Positions 51,982 to 63,915 of a stretch of 64,000 nt of DNA are shown here, piece by piece (within the stretch, counting starts at the first letter, position 1; the number at the start of each line of letters is the position of its first letter). Source of the stretch: Bradysia coprophila (lineage: Eukaryota; Arthropoda; Insecta; Diptera; Sciaridae); NCBI RefSeq assembly GCF_014529535.1, contig NW_023503334.1, positions 1-64,000 of the forward strand, written 5' to 3'. The translations under genes and the position numbers were made by a program. The notes beneath the pieces are model-generated. The model did no database searches. It was not told where the DNA came from and saw only the letters and a program-made list of their open reading frames with translations.

Positions 51982-52946
51982 CTACATCTTCGGTTTAGGA
52001 TAAAATATTTGATACATTCCCATTTGCGACATTTTCGTAGAAATTCGTTTGTTCACTGCCATCCATGTCACCGTACCAATGTTTGTGGCCTTATATCGAT
52101 GAGCCAGCGCATGTGCAGCAGTATTACCATGTTCACAGTTCCAAACTATATCGAAATCTGTGTCCTGGTTGAGTAATACTTTTGCAAACGTTGTTGAAGT
52201 AGCACTACCGGCTCCTTTTGCTTTATGTTCATCTGTAACACCCAATGTGCCCAATGTGCCGACATCTACCCCATAAACCCAAGACTGCATCACATTATTT
52301 TCGTCAAACAAACCCAATGACAATTTGTATTTTATCGAATGTTCGATGTATCTAAGATTGTCACCACCCTCACGTTGAACCTTTTGATTTATCTCGTCCA
52401 CATCGTTTAAGGTTAGACTTCGGAAATACCATCCCTCTGGTATCCTTAAAGTGAGTGAGCCATTTAGAAACAATATTAAGATTATGACAAACCATAAAAT
52501 ACTTACGGCTGTGGTGGCAATTTCAGCAGGAAATCCCTATCCAAAAAGTACATTGTGGTACCAGTTTGATCAGTTATTTCCATGTTATTTAGCCATAGAA
52601 CGTCGTTCATTACGGGTTTGAATTGATCACGAACTGCACGGAAAACCGTCTCTTTTGAGTAGTCAATACCCATCAACAGTTCCTTGACGCGATTATACGG
52701 CTGATCCTCCAAGGAGTCAAAGTAGTAAGTGTGCCCATTCTTCATCAAAAACAAACCATCTTTTTTCCAATTATCGTTCAATGTCAACAATTCCAGGTTT
52801 TCTCTGAATTCTGGATATTTTTCGCTTTGGATACCAAAATGTTTTAACGAGAAATAAGTGAGTGCATGCCGTGGATAGCTTGCAGCTCTGTATAGTTCCA
52901 TAAAAGATGGAATAATTGTGCTCGGAAGCTTTAATAACTTGACCAT
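51982..52946 (-). CDS. GNAT-family acyltransferase, glycine N-acyltransferase-like (2 exons, 300 aa)
   Basis: The exons are 52946-52507 and 52444-51982; CC|G phase, GT-AG, 301 codons with the stop. The frame is open further upstream but the first in-frame ATG is at 52946, giving MVKLLKLPST. The protein resembles the insect family of GLYAT/FR47-type N-acyltransferases of about 280-300 residues. The N-terminal domain has LYRAASYPRHALTYFSL and WLNNMEITD-type segments. The C-terminal GNAT domain has IPEGWYFRSLTLNDVDEINQ, then the acyl-CoA-binding loop TDEHKAKGAGSA, then WNCEHGNTAAHALAHRYKAT and the end GTVTWMAVNKR. Substrate unknown; amino-acid conjugation or detoxification is known for relatives. 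The intron is 62 bp. The gene lies wholly within, and antisense to, the proposed 19 kb intron of the 27402 gene and has its own TATA box. Confidence 0.88.
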
Positions 52947-53014
52947 TTTTGTTTCGTTTTTTATAACAACTTTCTTTTCCCAATGCAGAATGTTCACTGA
53001 ATGTTCACCGAAAG

Positions 53015-53022
53015 TTTATATA
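53015..53022 (-). promoter_or_regulatory. TATA box of the GNAT gene
   Basis: TATATAAA on the minus strand, about 70 bases upstream of the ATG at 52946. A start site about 30 bases downstream (near 52985-52990, where the sequence reads TTCAGTGAACATTC, initiator-like) leaves a 5' UTR of about 40 nt. Confidence 0.6.
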
Positions 53023-56000
53023 GTCAACATAGCTGTGTTAGCGATGCTATTTATCACTAGCGCCGCTAATGTTTAAGCTAATTTTAAATTTCAACAGACG
53101 ATAAGCTGTAAAAGTAGTCAATGTCTCTGTAAACACTTATTCTGCGGCTGAGTATATTTAAAGAGCTTTTTATAACTTGTGCCTAAGTATCGTGACCTAG
53201 TCCCACATTTCTAGCACGAACTTTTTCGGATTTTGTACAATCAGTTCTTTCTGTGCTAATTTTTGTCCAAAGATAGGAATAAGTCCACCCAACCCTGACC
53301 TGTTCCATTAAAACACACAGGGAAATACGAAACTGGTCGAAGATGATCAACTTTATTCTGCTTGACCTGTTTTATACAATAAAACAGATCAGGAGTGAGT
53401 CGACCCATTACGATCTTCATTTTAGTCTGAGTCTGAATCTTCGTCTTTTTCACTAACGCTACGGACGTTCTAAAATAACGTTAGCGTCGATTTTTTTTTG
53501 ATAACGCTGTTGTCTTATCTGTGTCACTCTCAGTCTGTATCGGATTTTTTTCAAATCTAATCCGTCTTCAATCAATGACCATAAATTTTGCAGTATTGTC
53601 AATTGCTTTCATTCATGCTCGTGTAGAAGACGCACATAGTTAGGAGAAAAGCTTGGCAAAACGCAAGTGTTGATTATTTTTAACTTTGATAAAATGTTAC
53701 CTTTATCTCTGTTACTACGAGCACGTTACATTTAATTGATGGATGAAATAACTTGTTTTTATCAATCAACTTAAATTTTCATTCATGACACCAAGGTGGC
53801 CGAAAATGTTTTGTTATATCGAAGTACTTCAACTTATCACGCTAACAGGCGGTTATTTTTGGCTAAGTATCTATTCATTGATAATTAAAAGAAAAGTAGC
53901 GAGTCACTATCTACTAGGCTTATTGATAACTTATTTCATACTGAGCTTCACAACCGCTCGTGTGCAATACTGCGTTAAAAAAAATGTTTTTCTCTACTAT
54001 TACGCCTACGAAAAACTTCCAGAGAAATGGTACGTAAAAGCAAAGTACACTCCGTGCATGTGAAAAACAGGTGAATGATCCAAACTTGGGTCCCTGAAAT
54101 TCGTTCTTGCGTAGATCTCTTCATGTTCATTTCTTGATTCTCCTTTTATATTCTCTCCCTTTCTTTCGGAATTTAGCCTAATTAGTTTCGGCCAAATCTC
54201 GTGGTAAAACTTTCTAAAAGTAGCAAACGATCCGCCATGTTATAATTAAGTTCCCTTTTCGTTAAGGCATCGTCTTGTGTTTGATACAAAATCTTTTACT
54301 TCTTTACTTATTTATAGTTTAAAAACATTGTTATATAAGGAATGCCTTTTTCATGTGAGAGCTAAGGTGGACTCTTTCTTATCCATCATATAAATTCCCA
54401 ACCTATCTTAAAAGAAATATAGAAAATATAAGAAATTTAGAAATTTAGAAATTACGATACGTCCAAAGCTAATAAGGTCCAACCTAAATGACTCTGTTAG
54501 CAATATGTGTTTATGATTGCCTGTTCAAAGCAATAATAAAAGAAAGCATAAATCCTTCATTACCCCGACACTTATTGGAATATGAGTTACAATTCGTTCT
54601 TAACCAGTATTGTACTTCGGTTGTTAATATGCAAATATTGCGAATAGAGTACCATTGACGACGGATACAGTTCCCCCTACTGTTTCTGGTTAAAATATCG
54701 AAATGAAATATTGACAATATTTACAACAAAAAAGTTCTGTTTTTTTAAGATGCTAATAATCAGAATAGAGGATAAAAGAATTTAGTTTTCTAACATGTTC
54801 ATGTCCATATCGATGCATATCTCCTACACTGACCACAGCTCTTATTGTTCATTTTTCTTCAATATCATACATTTGTCCCTTTAAAAATTTTTTTAAAATA
54901 AAATGTTTAAAAACCACAAAAAATTAAATTTCTAAAAAAAGGAGTTGTTAATGTGCCATTTAAAGCGATTGAAAAGGGTTGACACATATTCCTTTGTGTT
55001 TGTTAAATAACCGATTTCCTTGCAAATATCTTCAATCAATGAAATAATGGAACTGTTTGGTGAAGTATTCTCCTTTTTTTCGTTCTTTGTCTCAGATCTT
55101 TTTTTTTTAATTCAAAGAAAAGGTTATCCATGAATATGAATAGAGACGAGAGAAGTGTAAAATAAATATTTGATTAAAAATGAAAAACGAAATGAATGAA
55201 ATGTTTGTGAAGTTTTCTTTCATTTTATTATCATAAAAGTAACTTTTGGATAGGTCTAAGTGCCCAATGATTTTTCTTAGAACTTGCTGAAGATTATGGT
55301 CATCAGCAACACAAAGGCATATCGAAACCATCCATAGAATGTAATCAAATATTTGTCAAGTATAAGAAATCAATGGACTGGACAGTCATTTCTTTGTTTG
55401 TTGCATTGAGGTGTTAGAATTTGATGAAAGAAGAATTGAATTAATTAAGTACAGTTTCCATTTGTTCAGGTACACCACAGACTCATCCGAGTTAATAAAT
55501 GTTTAAAGATTTCGGAAAGTTTTACTTGAACTTTGCAGAGAATTAGTATGGTAGAACCCTGTAAGCCATAGTAGTTCAGTAGCTCTTATCAACTAACATT
55601 TATGAGTAAAAAAATTCTTGAAATTTGAGATATTTACCACTTCCGTTCCGCTTGTTTATATACATACATCCATGAATAACATGCCGTTGATTTGACGAAG
55701 CTATTGTCAAATTAACACATCCATTTTAACATAAATATCTTAATTTACATCAGTGACGACATGAATACGAACCCGTATTTCTAACAAAAATCGTTGAAAA
55801 CTGTAACAAGATGCACCATAACAAATAACGTTGTTCTTAAGCACCAACGTAACAATATGTTTGGCTGATTATGTGGTTATCGTCTGCAATCGTATATGGT
55901 TCACCCCAAGATATCCGGGTTGAATGGTGTCGCTATGGCATTGAAATTTAAGAAAGTTGGAAGCCAACGAATCCGTTATATAACAACGAAATCAATAGCA

Positions 56001-58029
56001 ATCATTTGAATGTAAATCATGGCTCTACTTAGCCTGTTAATTAATTAGTAAATGTACAAATAGTACGACTAACTGCTTGATCGATTGAATAAGTAATTAA
56101 TAATCACTAAAAGTGGGATGACTGAGCAGTACTATCTTCACTGACGATTTGTAGGTACGCTATTCCTTTAAGTCTCGAGTTAAACCTGGATTTACATTCA
56201 AATAAATTTTGAATTCTGGTAAACTGGTGACGGACAATTTAAAATGTTATTCATTGGATCTGTAGATTAATACTAGAAATGGTTGTTCGTTTCCAATTAT
56301 CAAACGAAAACCATAAATCCTTTCTCCCTGCATGACGGGTCTATGATTGCTGTGTAATTTTCTACGTAAGGAACGCAGATATTACAAATCTTTTTTTACG
56401 ACTTTTATGATAAATTGGGCAAAACGGTGAAACAGCTGGACATAAGTTACCCATACACACATTCACTTAGAATTTGAATTTAAAATGAATCTGGTGAAAC
56501 ACAACGTGTGTAGAAATTCGAAATGATTTTTCTTATTTGAATGTAATTATCGTTTCTCCATTTCTATTATCGAAAATACAGCAACTTCATTTCTTATAAT
56601 TTATTGACGCTAAATTATATAGTAATCTCACTGAATCTCACACATCAATCATCTAACAAAAAAAGGTTCTTTTAATTCTACTTTTATACAATCGTATTAA
56701 CCCTTCGATGTAAGGTTAGGTTAGGTAAAAAAAATCGTAACTTAAGAAGATGATACTTAAAACTAATAAAAATAGGAGAATGGTTAGCTTTAGCTTAATA
56801 ATAGTAAAGAAAAAATTGTTTGCATTCAACGATGTAGGTGTTTTGTACAATTAAATCCTTTTTTCCGTAACATAAACATAACATGGTGCGGGGAAGAAGT
56901 ACAAATTATGGTGGAATGAAATTCGTCTTCCCATACGCCTTTCGATCTACAACGTTCGGCTAATCACATCTCGATTTAGTTTTTATTTTACTCAAACGGG
57001 AAGGTGAATTTAATGTTTCAGTGTATGCTTGACTATTAATCAGGAAAAATGACCAGTGTCACAGAAAAAAAACTCCATCAAATTGACTGAAAAATCCACA
57101 CAAAAAACTTTAATGATAAATGTGAGCACATTTGTCCGGATTATAATTTACTCAATGAAATTAAATCTTAAACTATTTTCGGAATATTATAGAAATTGAT
57201 GGGTCGTTTTATTAGACTTGTGATAGAACAGGATGTTTGCATAAAAATATAAAATTTGTTTCATCACAAAAATTTCAAAAATATAATTTTTACTTATAAT
57301 TCGATTCTGTTTATTCTCGTTATCATTTCAATATATGTATAATCATAATATATACTAACAATTTAACACACCGATGGGCGATAGGTGCGTCGTCGTCCGT
57401 TGTGCACAAATATAAAAATGAGAAAAACGTTTATTTCAGAAAACAATATTTTATTCTCTTCGCATATATCCCATTTCCTATATAAATATCCATGCGTAGA
57501 TTTTAGGACTATAAAAATCAGCTCTCCGCATATATCTCTATCAAAAATTGTGGTCTTTTTTTCATTTAAGATTTTTCATTGAACAAGACACACTTGCATA
57601 CTAAGCCAAACGACATTTAGTGAGGTGTGATGTTGATGTCGTTGAGTAAAATTATTTTTTTTCCGTTGACTATCAAATATCCAATGGATGGACAGGTTTT
57701 GAGCGATATATTTTTAATGTCGGTTGGATGTGTAGTTTGTTTGAATTTACTGTTGCTATTGACCGTTTGAAGATACTTCCGTATTATCGAAAGGAAATCC
57801 TAAGGAAATCGATTATTCGTTGACAAACACTGTGCATGTCTAGTCGAATTGTTTTTTTTTCTGATTTCTTGTTAATTTTATTCGGGAATTCAATGTTGCA
57901 TCGTTCTGAGACAATAAAACAAAAATGAAAGCAAAATAGTAATTTATGCTGCAAGTGAGAGTAATTGAGTTGGTTATAGAAGCGGACATAAATACCGAAT
58001 GTTGCAATGTATTAAAATAGTTATTTGCT
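53023..58029. other. Intronic or intergenic AT-rich sequence
   Basis: No gene supported. A 92-codon plus-strand frame at 53785-54063 has two hydrophobic stretches but no recognisable family or splice context. Nothing else stands out. Confidence 0.45.
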
Positions 58030-58038
58030 TAACGCATG

Positions 58039-58442
58039 AATCTGTCGAGGTAGCTCAATCGGTAGAGCGATGGACTCACGCCCTATATGTCCCGGGTTCG
58101 ACTCCCGTGTCAGACATAGTTCATAGGGTTTTTCCTAATCATAAAATGATTAGTCTCTGCTGTTAGTTATCACTAGCCAGCTCTATCGACCGTAATAGGT
58201 CTCTGAGAAAACACCAAAAAATGCTGAACACAGTTCTTGTACGTCATGCATAAGTCACAATCGTGATTCTAAAATGTCAACTACTAGCGACACCTATGTT
58301 TTAATAGATGAATCATACGATTTATTATTCACAATTGAAAAATCTCTCGAAAATATGAGTAATACACAACGGGCCCATTGGCGGCTTAGGTCCTTGGAAA
58401 GCATCAGCTTTCCTACCCATCTTATCCTATCCTATCCTATCC
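58039..58442 (+). mobile_element. tRNA-derived SINE, about 404 bp, flanked by 9 bp target duplication
   Basis: The head is tRNA-like: A-box TAGCTCAATCGG at 58051-58062 and B-box GGTTCGACTCC at 58095-58105, the internal RNA polymerase III promoter. The acceptor stem no longer pairs fully and the anticodon stem is mismatched, so it is not a functional tRNA gene. A tRNA-unrelated body follows, then a (TATCC)n 3' tail at about 58422-58442. Direct repeats TAACGCATG at 58030-58038 and 58443-58451 exactly flank it, marking both insertion ends. The frame at 58274-58456 is incidental. Confidence 0.85.
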
Positions 58443-58482
58443 TAACGCATGCTTAAATGCTTTTTTTAGGGAATAAGAGCCT

Positions 58483-58648
58483 CTAAAAAATTCTTTTAGC
58501 ATAAAGTTAGGAATAACGTTTTTCCTAAACGATATTGGTAATACAATACTAGCACTAACTAGTGCGGAAATATCGCGACTTCATCGCTTATTTCCCACGT
58601 CGTTTAGGGAAACAGTTGTTCCTAACTTATGCTAAAAGGCTTTTTTAG
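58483..58648. mobile_element. Inverted-repeat MITE-like element, about 166 bp
   Basis: CTAAAAAATTCTTTTAGCAT (58483) through TTCCTAAACGA (58532) is inverted at 58600-58648 (TCGTTTAGGGAA ... TTATGCTAAAAGG ... TTTTTTAG). Arms are about 50 bp with small differences and the inner 68 bases are a partly symmetrical loop (GCACTAACTAGTGC). It lies about 30 bases right of the SINE. Confidence 0.65.
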
Positions 58649-60526
58649 CGAATTCGATTCCAGCGCTCGCCTCCGGCTCAATAACATTTAACTATATGAC
58701 CGAAACATTGTGTCAATGAAAGTGAAAATTTAGTGATAAAAAACCATTTCATACACCACCGACAACATCCATGAAATGTTTACTCTTCGTAACTTTTATA
58801 GACCCAGGCCCACTGGCTTTTTTGTTGTTTAATCGGGTCGCGGATCGAGATCGATGTAATATTATTAAATTTTGCACTGTGAAAACATTTGTTCTAATAT
58901 TTTTGTTTTTGAAGGGCACTAACGATGGGCAAGGCAGGCCTTTCAAAAAAAAACGAGTATCCTAGAACAAATGTCTCACCATTACACAAATCTTCATCCG
59001 TGTCCCGACGACGAAAAAAGCCTGTTAGATTTGGATATTATGCAACACCAGTTGCTAAGGAAATGATTTTTTTTAGATAGAAAGAATTCTCTTAAAAAAA
59101 TGTCATCGTGCACTAAACTAAATAGTAGTTTTCTGTTATACATTATTACACTAGGTGTGTTTATCCGTTTAAACAATTTTTATTTCAATAAATTCAGTTG
59201 ACAAAAAATTTAAATATTTCAAAATATTTTTTTTTTGCATTTTTCTGTCGTCTTATCTTGCAAAGTTTTAGACTCTGCGAGACTTGACTCTTAATTATTA
59301 TGTTGGTTTTAAAAAATTTGAATTTGTCAACGCATAAGTTATTTATTTGTTCATAATATGACTACGTTAAAAGCAGGAATGTCATGACGAAAAAAAAATT
59401 CGTGGGAAGACGACTAATTAAAGTCTAATGTGTTTACCAGACTCCTCAGGATATCATTTTTTATTTATTTTCGATATTTTTCTCTCTTTCATTTAAATAA
59501 AAATCCTTGATATATACCTTCTAGCGCAATATACGTTGCACCGCATGTAATTAATTAAATAAATGTCGTTGTACTTGTACATATATTACGGGCATATATA
59601 TATATACGTGTGTATCTACAATGCAATGCTTTTATCAGTTACACTTGCATTGCTTGAATTCTTAAGTTTTACCTTCTTTACATTTACAAATTTCGTTTTA
59701 CCGGGCGACAAACACATGTTTTTATTATGTGTACGAATAATTGCTCATTTAAATTGCTTAGCCCGGCACAATTTACAATTTAACGTTGCAATAGATTAAA
59801 TTACTCCACCGAGCATCTTGTTTAAGACCGCCTATACATAATATAATAACTAATCTGTTGGCAAAGGAATTTTTCTTCGGAAATCTTATCGTGTGAAAAT
59901 TTATGATCGAATACGGTGTGCGGGAATATTATTTTTATTGTGTGTTTTCTACGAATTTTATTTCTTTCGCACCCACGTGATATTTATTGGGGTGTGCTAT
60001 TATATGATTTTCTTTTGTTGAACGATTTTTTTTTGTGTTGTTTGTTAATTTTTGTTTCTTCTCTTTTTCATATAACACAGGTGGTTTTCTTTGATGATAT
60101 GGTTATTTGTTTTTATCGATTCTTTTTTGTGTGTGTACATTTTGTCACTATAATGTTGGGTGTTCTACGGTTTTATTGGGAAGACTTGTCGATATCGATC
60201 TGATGATTTTGGAAGAGATTTGGTGTGATGATATTGTTAATTTTCTTTATTATTTAATGGAATAGAAAGGGTAAGATTGGTGAAATAAGTTCTATTTTAT
60301 GAGATTGTCTTAATTAGAAGTGTTTAACGAATTTAAAATTTCACTGAAATTGGAATTCATTCGGATAGTAAATTACTTCTTAAATCTAAAATTACATAAC
60401 AAAATCCTTTTCCTTTGATGTCCATTCCAATACCTTGCATACGTCACTTTTTCTAAGACAATAATGACACAATAGGTTGGATTGATTTTAATCGACTGGA
60501 AATCCATCAGTGCTTTTTCGTTTCAT
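58649..60526. other. AT-rich noncoding stretch
   Basis: No gene or strong repeat seen; short frames such as 59916-60203 are low-complexity hydrophobic translations of T-rich DNA. Confidence 0.5.
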
Positions 60527-61960
60527 CATTTATTTATTTATTTATTTATCAACAGTATAAAACCAACTGATATTTATGACAAAAATAGAAATTAAAGATG
60601 AAAACAAGAATCATATTCAAACAATTGAAGAAAAAATATTCGTCAAAAAGATAAAAAAAAGCTGAAGAAAATTCAAAAACAAGAAAAAGAAAAAGAAAAG
60701 GAAAAGAGGAAAACAAATCAGTAAATCAAATCAATCAAATTGCAATGAACGAAACGGCAGCTAAACACTTAGCTCATCCTGTAGGTGATAAACGAATAGC
60801 GCTCTGGTAGAGGTTGATCTGTCGTACAAATGTGCAAATCGATTGAAGATCATGCTCATATAATTGACTGGTTCATATAATCCATAGTTGGTTCGGTGTT
60901 GGTCGATTTGCAGAAATTCATTCGAACGAAGATCGCGGGCAGGTCGTCGAATGTTTATCTTAGACTTCAGCTCGGGAGCGTCAATTCGTTCGGTGAGGAC
61001 ATCGTACATGAAAGTTACACTCAAATTGATGCGCCTTCTTGATAATGCCTCAATACCAACTGTCCTACAGCGAGAATCATATGAAGGCAGTCTGAAGGTA
61101 TTGTCACGCCGTACAGTTCGTCTTAGGGCGTAGATGATGAATTGTCTCTGAATGGACTCAATTGCGGATATTTTCGTGGTGCAGTGCGGTTGCCAAACGT
61201 TGAACGCGTATTCTAGACGTGATCTTACGTGAGCACAGTAGACGCTTTTTAGGGCGTTGACGGAACGAAACTCGGAACAAATCCTCTTCAAGAAGCCGAG
61301 CATTGAGTACGCTTTACTTGTTATATGGTCGATGTGGGCTGAAAAGTCTAATTTTGTATCCAGAATCACACCCAAGTCACGAATTCGGTTGACTCGCACC
61401 AGACTTTCACCGTCCATTTTGTAATCGAAGTGAATTGGATGATAGTTCCGATGAAATGAGATCGAATTGCATTTATTTATGCTGACTGTGAGGCCGTTAA
61501 TCCTGAGCCAATGTGTGACGTCATCGAGATCACGTTGCAAAGCTGAGCAGTCCAATACTGTTCGTATTTTCCGAAAGATCTTCAAATCGTCTGCGTACAA
61601 TAGACACTTCGCACGTTGTATTACTTTTGTTATGTCGTCGAAGAATAATATGAAGAGAAGGGGGCCTAGGTGACTCCCCTGTGGGATTCCGGATGTAGCA
61701 CAGAACACAGTTGATGAGTGACCTCCAATTTTAACGTATTGCAACCTTCCGCTCAAGTAAGACTCTATCCAATTTAGCATTTCAGAGTGGACTCCCATTT
61801 TACGAAGTTTCGATATCAAAAAATTGTGACGGACTGTGTCAAACGCTTTCTTAATATCTGTGTAAACCGCATCCATTTGGTGACCCTTTTCATATAACCT
61901 TTGAGGACAAAACAGCCGTTTAAATGAATTTTCGAGAGAGTCGCGAAAAAGTCACCATAG
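60527..61960 (-). mobile_element. 5'-truncated non-LTR retrotransposon (LINE)
   Basis: Read on the minus strand, a reverse-transcriptase coding tail runs from about 61960 (in-frame ...LYEKGHQ before MDAVYTD) to a stop at 60761. A 3' UTR of about 210 bases follows, ending in a (TAAA)n tail at 60528-60549. The endonuclease, ORF1 and N-terminal reverse-transcriptase regions are absent, the usual product of incomplete target-primed reverse transcription. I could not find a convincing target duplication. Confidence 0.85.
60761..61876 (-). CDS. Reverse-transcriptase fragment of the LINE (371 codons, intact frame)
   Basis: This is the palm and thumb portion of a non-LTR reverse transcriptase. Motif A is YTDIKKAFD (catalytic Asp at residue 7). 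GIPQGSHLGPLLFILFFDDI follows at about residues 63-82 and the catalytic YADD at 94-97. Then come the thumb-like block RIRDLGVILDTKLDFSAHID and the Cys-free tail with LEYAFNVWQPH. The motif style is that of the CR1/jockey group; the exact clade is not resolved by eye. The frame is undisturbed over 371 codons, which suggests a fairly recent insertion, but the copy lacks its 5' part. The nominal start Met (61876) is internal to the original protein: coding sequence continues in frame upstream to a stop near 61975. Confidence 0.9.
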   Translation of the reverse strand: MDAVYTDIKKAFDTVRHNFLISKLRKMGVHSEMLNWIESYLSGRLQYVKIGGHSSTVFCATSGIPQGSHLGPLLFILFFDDITKVIQRAKCLLYADDLKIFRKIRTVLDCSALQRDLDDVTHWLRINGLTVSINKCNSISFHRNYHPIHFDYKMDGESLVRVNRIRDLGVILDTKLDFSAHIDHITSKAYSMLGFLKRICSEFRSVNALKSVYCAHVRSRLEYAFNVWQPHCTTKISAIESIQRQFIIYALRRTVRRDNTFRLPSYDSRCRTVGIEALSRRRINLSVTFMYDVLTERIDAPELKSKINIRRPARDLRSNEFLQIDQHRTNYGLYEPVNYMSMIFNRFAHLYDRSTSTRALFVYHLQDELSV

Positions 61961-63837
61961 TTATTAACAAGTTACATTTAGCTACATTTAGCTGATGACG
62001 TAATTGTTGAGAATCTCCAACTATCCCCATATTGCCAGGCCGGAACTGCACTCATCACATCTCCTTAAAAATCCGGTGTAGGGAAGAAGTCTGATTCAGG
62101 AATAAATAGGTGCATATGAATCAAAAATTTCAATTTTCGTGTGATTCAGGTAGGATTAGTCATGATGTATCGATGAACACTTGTAAACTGAACTTTTTTG
62201 TGCCTGTAATTTGGCGACTCTGTGCCGAAATAGTGCTTGAAACATATCAACACATTTCGTTTCGTTTCAAAAACGATTCAAGTTGTCGAGTCTGTATCGA
62301 ATCTGCTACTTGTGCTTGATAAAATACTCAAATTTATAGATTGATTTGGATTGATCTTTTAAATTAGCAAGAACTAATCGCAAACATTTTTCATCGCTGT
62401 CGATAACAGATGAAGAGGAAAGCCGGACCTTTACTTGATAGTGTATTCCTGTTCGAATACTGTGTGAGGGATGGACGAAAGTGATTTCGTTCGCCTTTTG
62501 TAAATCAACTCAATCCTCATTAAGTTCATAAATCAAACTGTAACGATTATAACGATTTTAGCAGTTCAATTTCCGATAACAAACAAAATTATAAAAAGAA
62601 AAACAAATCCTTTACCCGGAGTTGATTTATTTTGGTTTATGTACATTCAATATTCATGCTCATTTTCCGCTTCGAAAATCGAAAAACAATCTTTTGATGC
62701 ATTTCACAAAATATTCCAACATCATAGACACACAATAATAATAGTCATTCATTTCTCGATGCCTAACAAACCTTCAACCATACAAAATAGACGATAAAAA
62801 GTGAATTCCATGGTGTGTCGGAGGCTAATAAATCCGATTTGTCCGTATATCTCATTTGATAGTTAAAAGTTTAAGGAGGAACACACTACATAATGTGTAA
62901 AGATGATACAAAATTAGAGACTGAGATAAATAAAAAGGAATGTTTTTTTTATCATTTAAATTTTTCTATAAGTTCTTGACGCTATGTTTTATTTGGATTT
63001 AAAATTGTTGTGTTATATTCAACATTTATATGCGTATATTATAAGGGTTGGTCTGGAGAGTTATGATTTTTTCGCCGCGTCACTGATGTTTTGATTTGAA
63101 AAATGACTTGAGTTATTTACACTTTACATGTTTTTATTCTTCCATCCTTCTTCGAATATGCTGTATGCATTTAAATTCGTTGTGGGATATAAAATGTTAT
63201 TAATGTTGCTAGATTTAATTCGTTGTATATAGTGTAGCACTCTATTGAATCGGTTGGTATTATACACACTTTTTGATAGAGGTAACAGTCGAAATATTCA
63301 AAAATTTTATCCTGACTGACTGCATCGTAACGCAATCTATTGTATACACAAATTAGCTACGCTTAACGAATATACCTTGTCTATAATCCGAATAAATTGT
63401 AAGTCAATCAAGTAAGAATTTACTTAAGGATTTACAATGGTGACTGTTACAAAAAAAATCGTTCTACCAAGTGCAGGACCAACGCTGCGTGTAACTCTTT
63501 TTTAAGATTTTTTTTGTGGTTTTACAGTGGTTGATGTAATAAAGTCTAGTCATCCAACTATAGTTGTTTTACCCTTTTAAATTAGGGTAATTAAAACGTA
63601 ACACATTCCACGTTTCTAAATTCTTTTGTCAGTTGAAAATGAATGGTCTCGTTTGTTTTAATTAATTCAGAGAAGTCGAGTTTTATTTCCAAACGATCAT
63701 AAAACTTATTTTCGGCTTTATTAAACTACACACTTTATTGTGTTGCTTTCTTTCGACTGCATTAACAACAACACAATGTATCACATCCGTACATTCAAAT
63801 TCAATTGATCCAAATTATTTCTTATTGATTTTCATAG
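61961..63837. other. AT-rich noncoding stretch before the candidate third exon
   Basis: No gene or repeat element supported. If the long-intron gene model is right this is the 3' part of its second large intron. Confidence 0.45.
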
Positions 63838-63915
63838 CCGACAAGAAATACTGTTACGTTATATACAAGCAATTTTGAATGCCACAATGTTGCCCTTCAA
63901 TTACAAGTCTCGCGG
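63838..63915 (+). CDS. Candidate third coding exon of the long-intron gene
   Basis: The acceptor TTATTGATTTTCATAG ends at 63837. With the two bases (AG) carried from 44579 the frame reads SRQEILLRYIQAILNATM and then LPFNYKSR, an amphipathic helix-like segment. At 63914-63919 it either meets a donor (CGCGG|GTAATA) or a TAA stop at 63917-63919. The phase match and the protein-like residues favour a real exon; I cannot tell whether it is internal or C-terminal, since the window ends soon after. No family recognised. Confidence 0.4.

Noticed and set aside
52947..52997. Upstream extension of the GNAT open frame
   Set aside because: The extension begins at GTG; the first in-frame ATG is 52946, and a TATA box places transcription start near 52985.
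53785..54063. 92-codon frame with two hydrophobic segments
   Set aside because: Could be a small membrane protein, but there is no recognisable family or promoter, and AT-rich DNA readily encodes hydrophobic runs.
58045..58116. Functional tRNA gene
   Set aside because: A and B boxes are good, but the acceptor and anticodon stems mismatch, and the unit has a long body, pentamer tail and target duplication: it is a SINE head.
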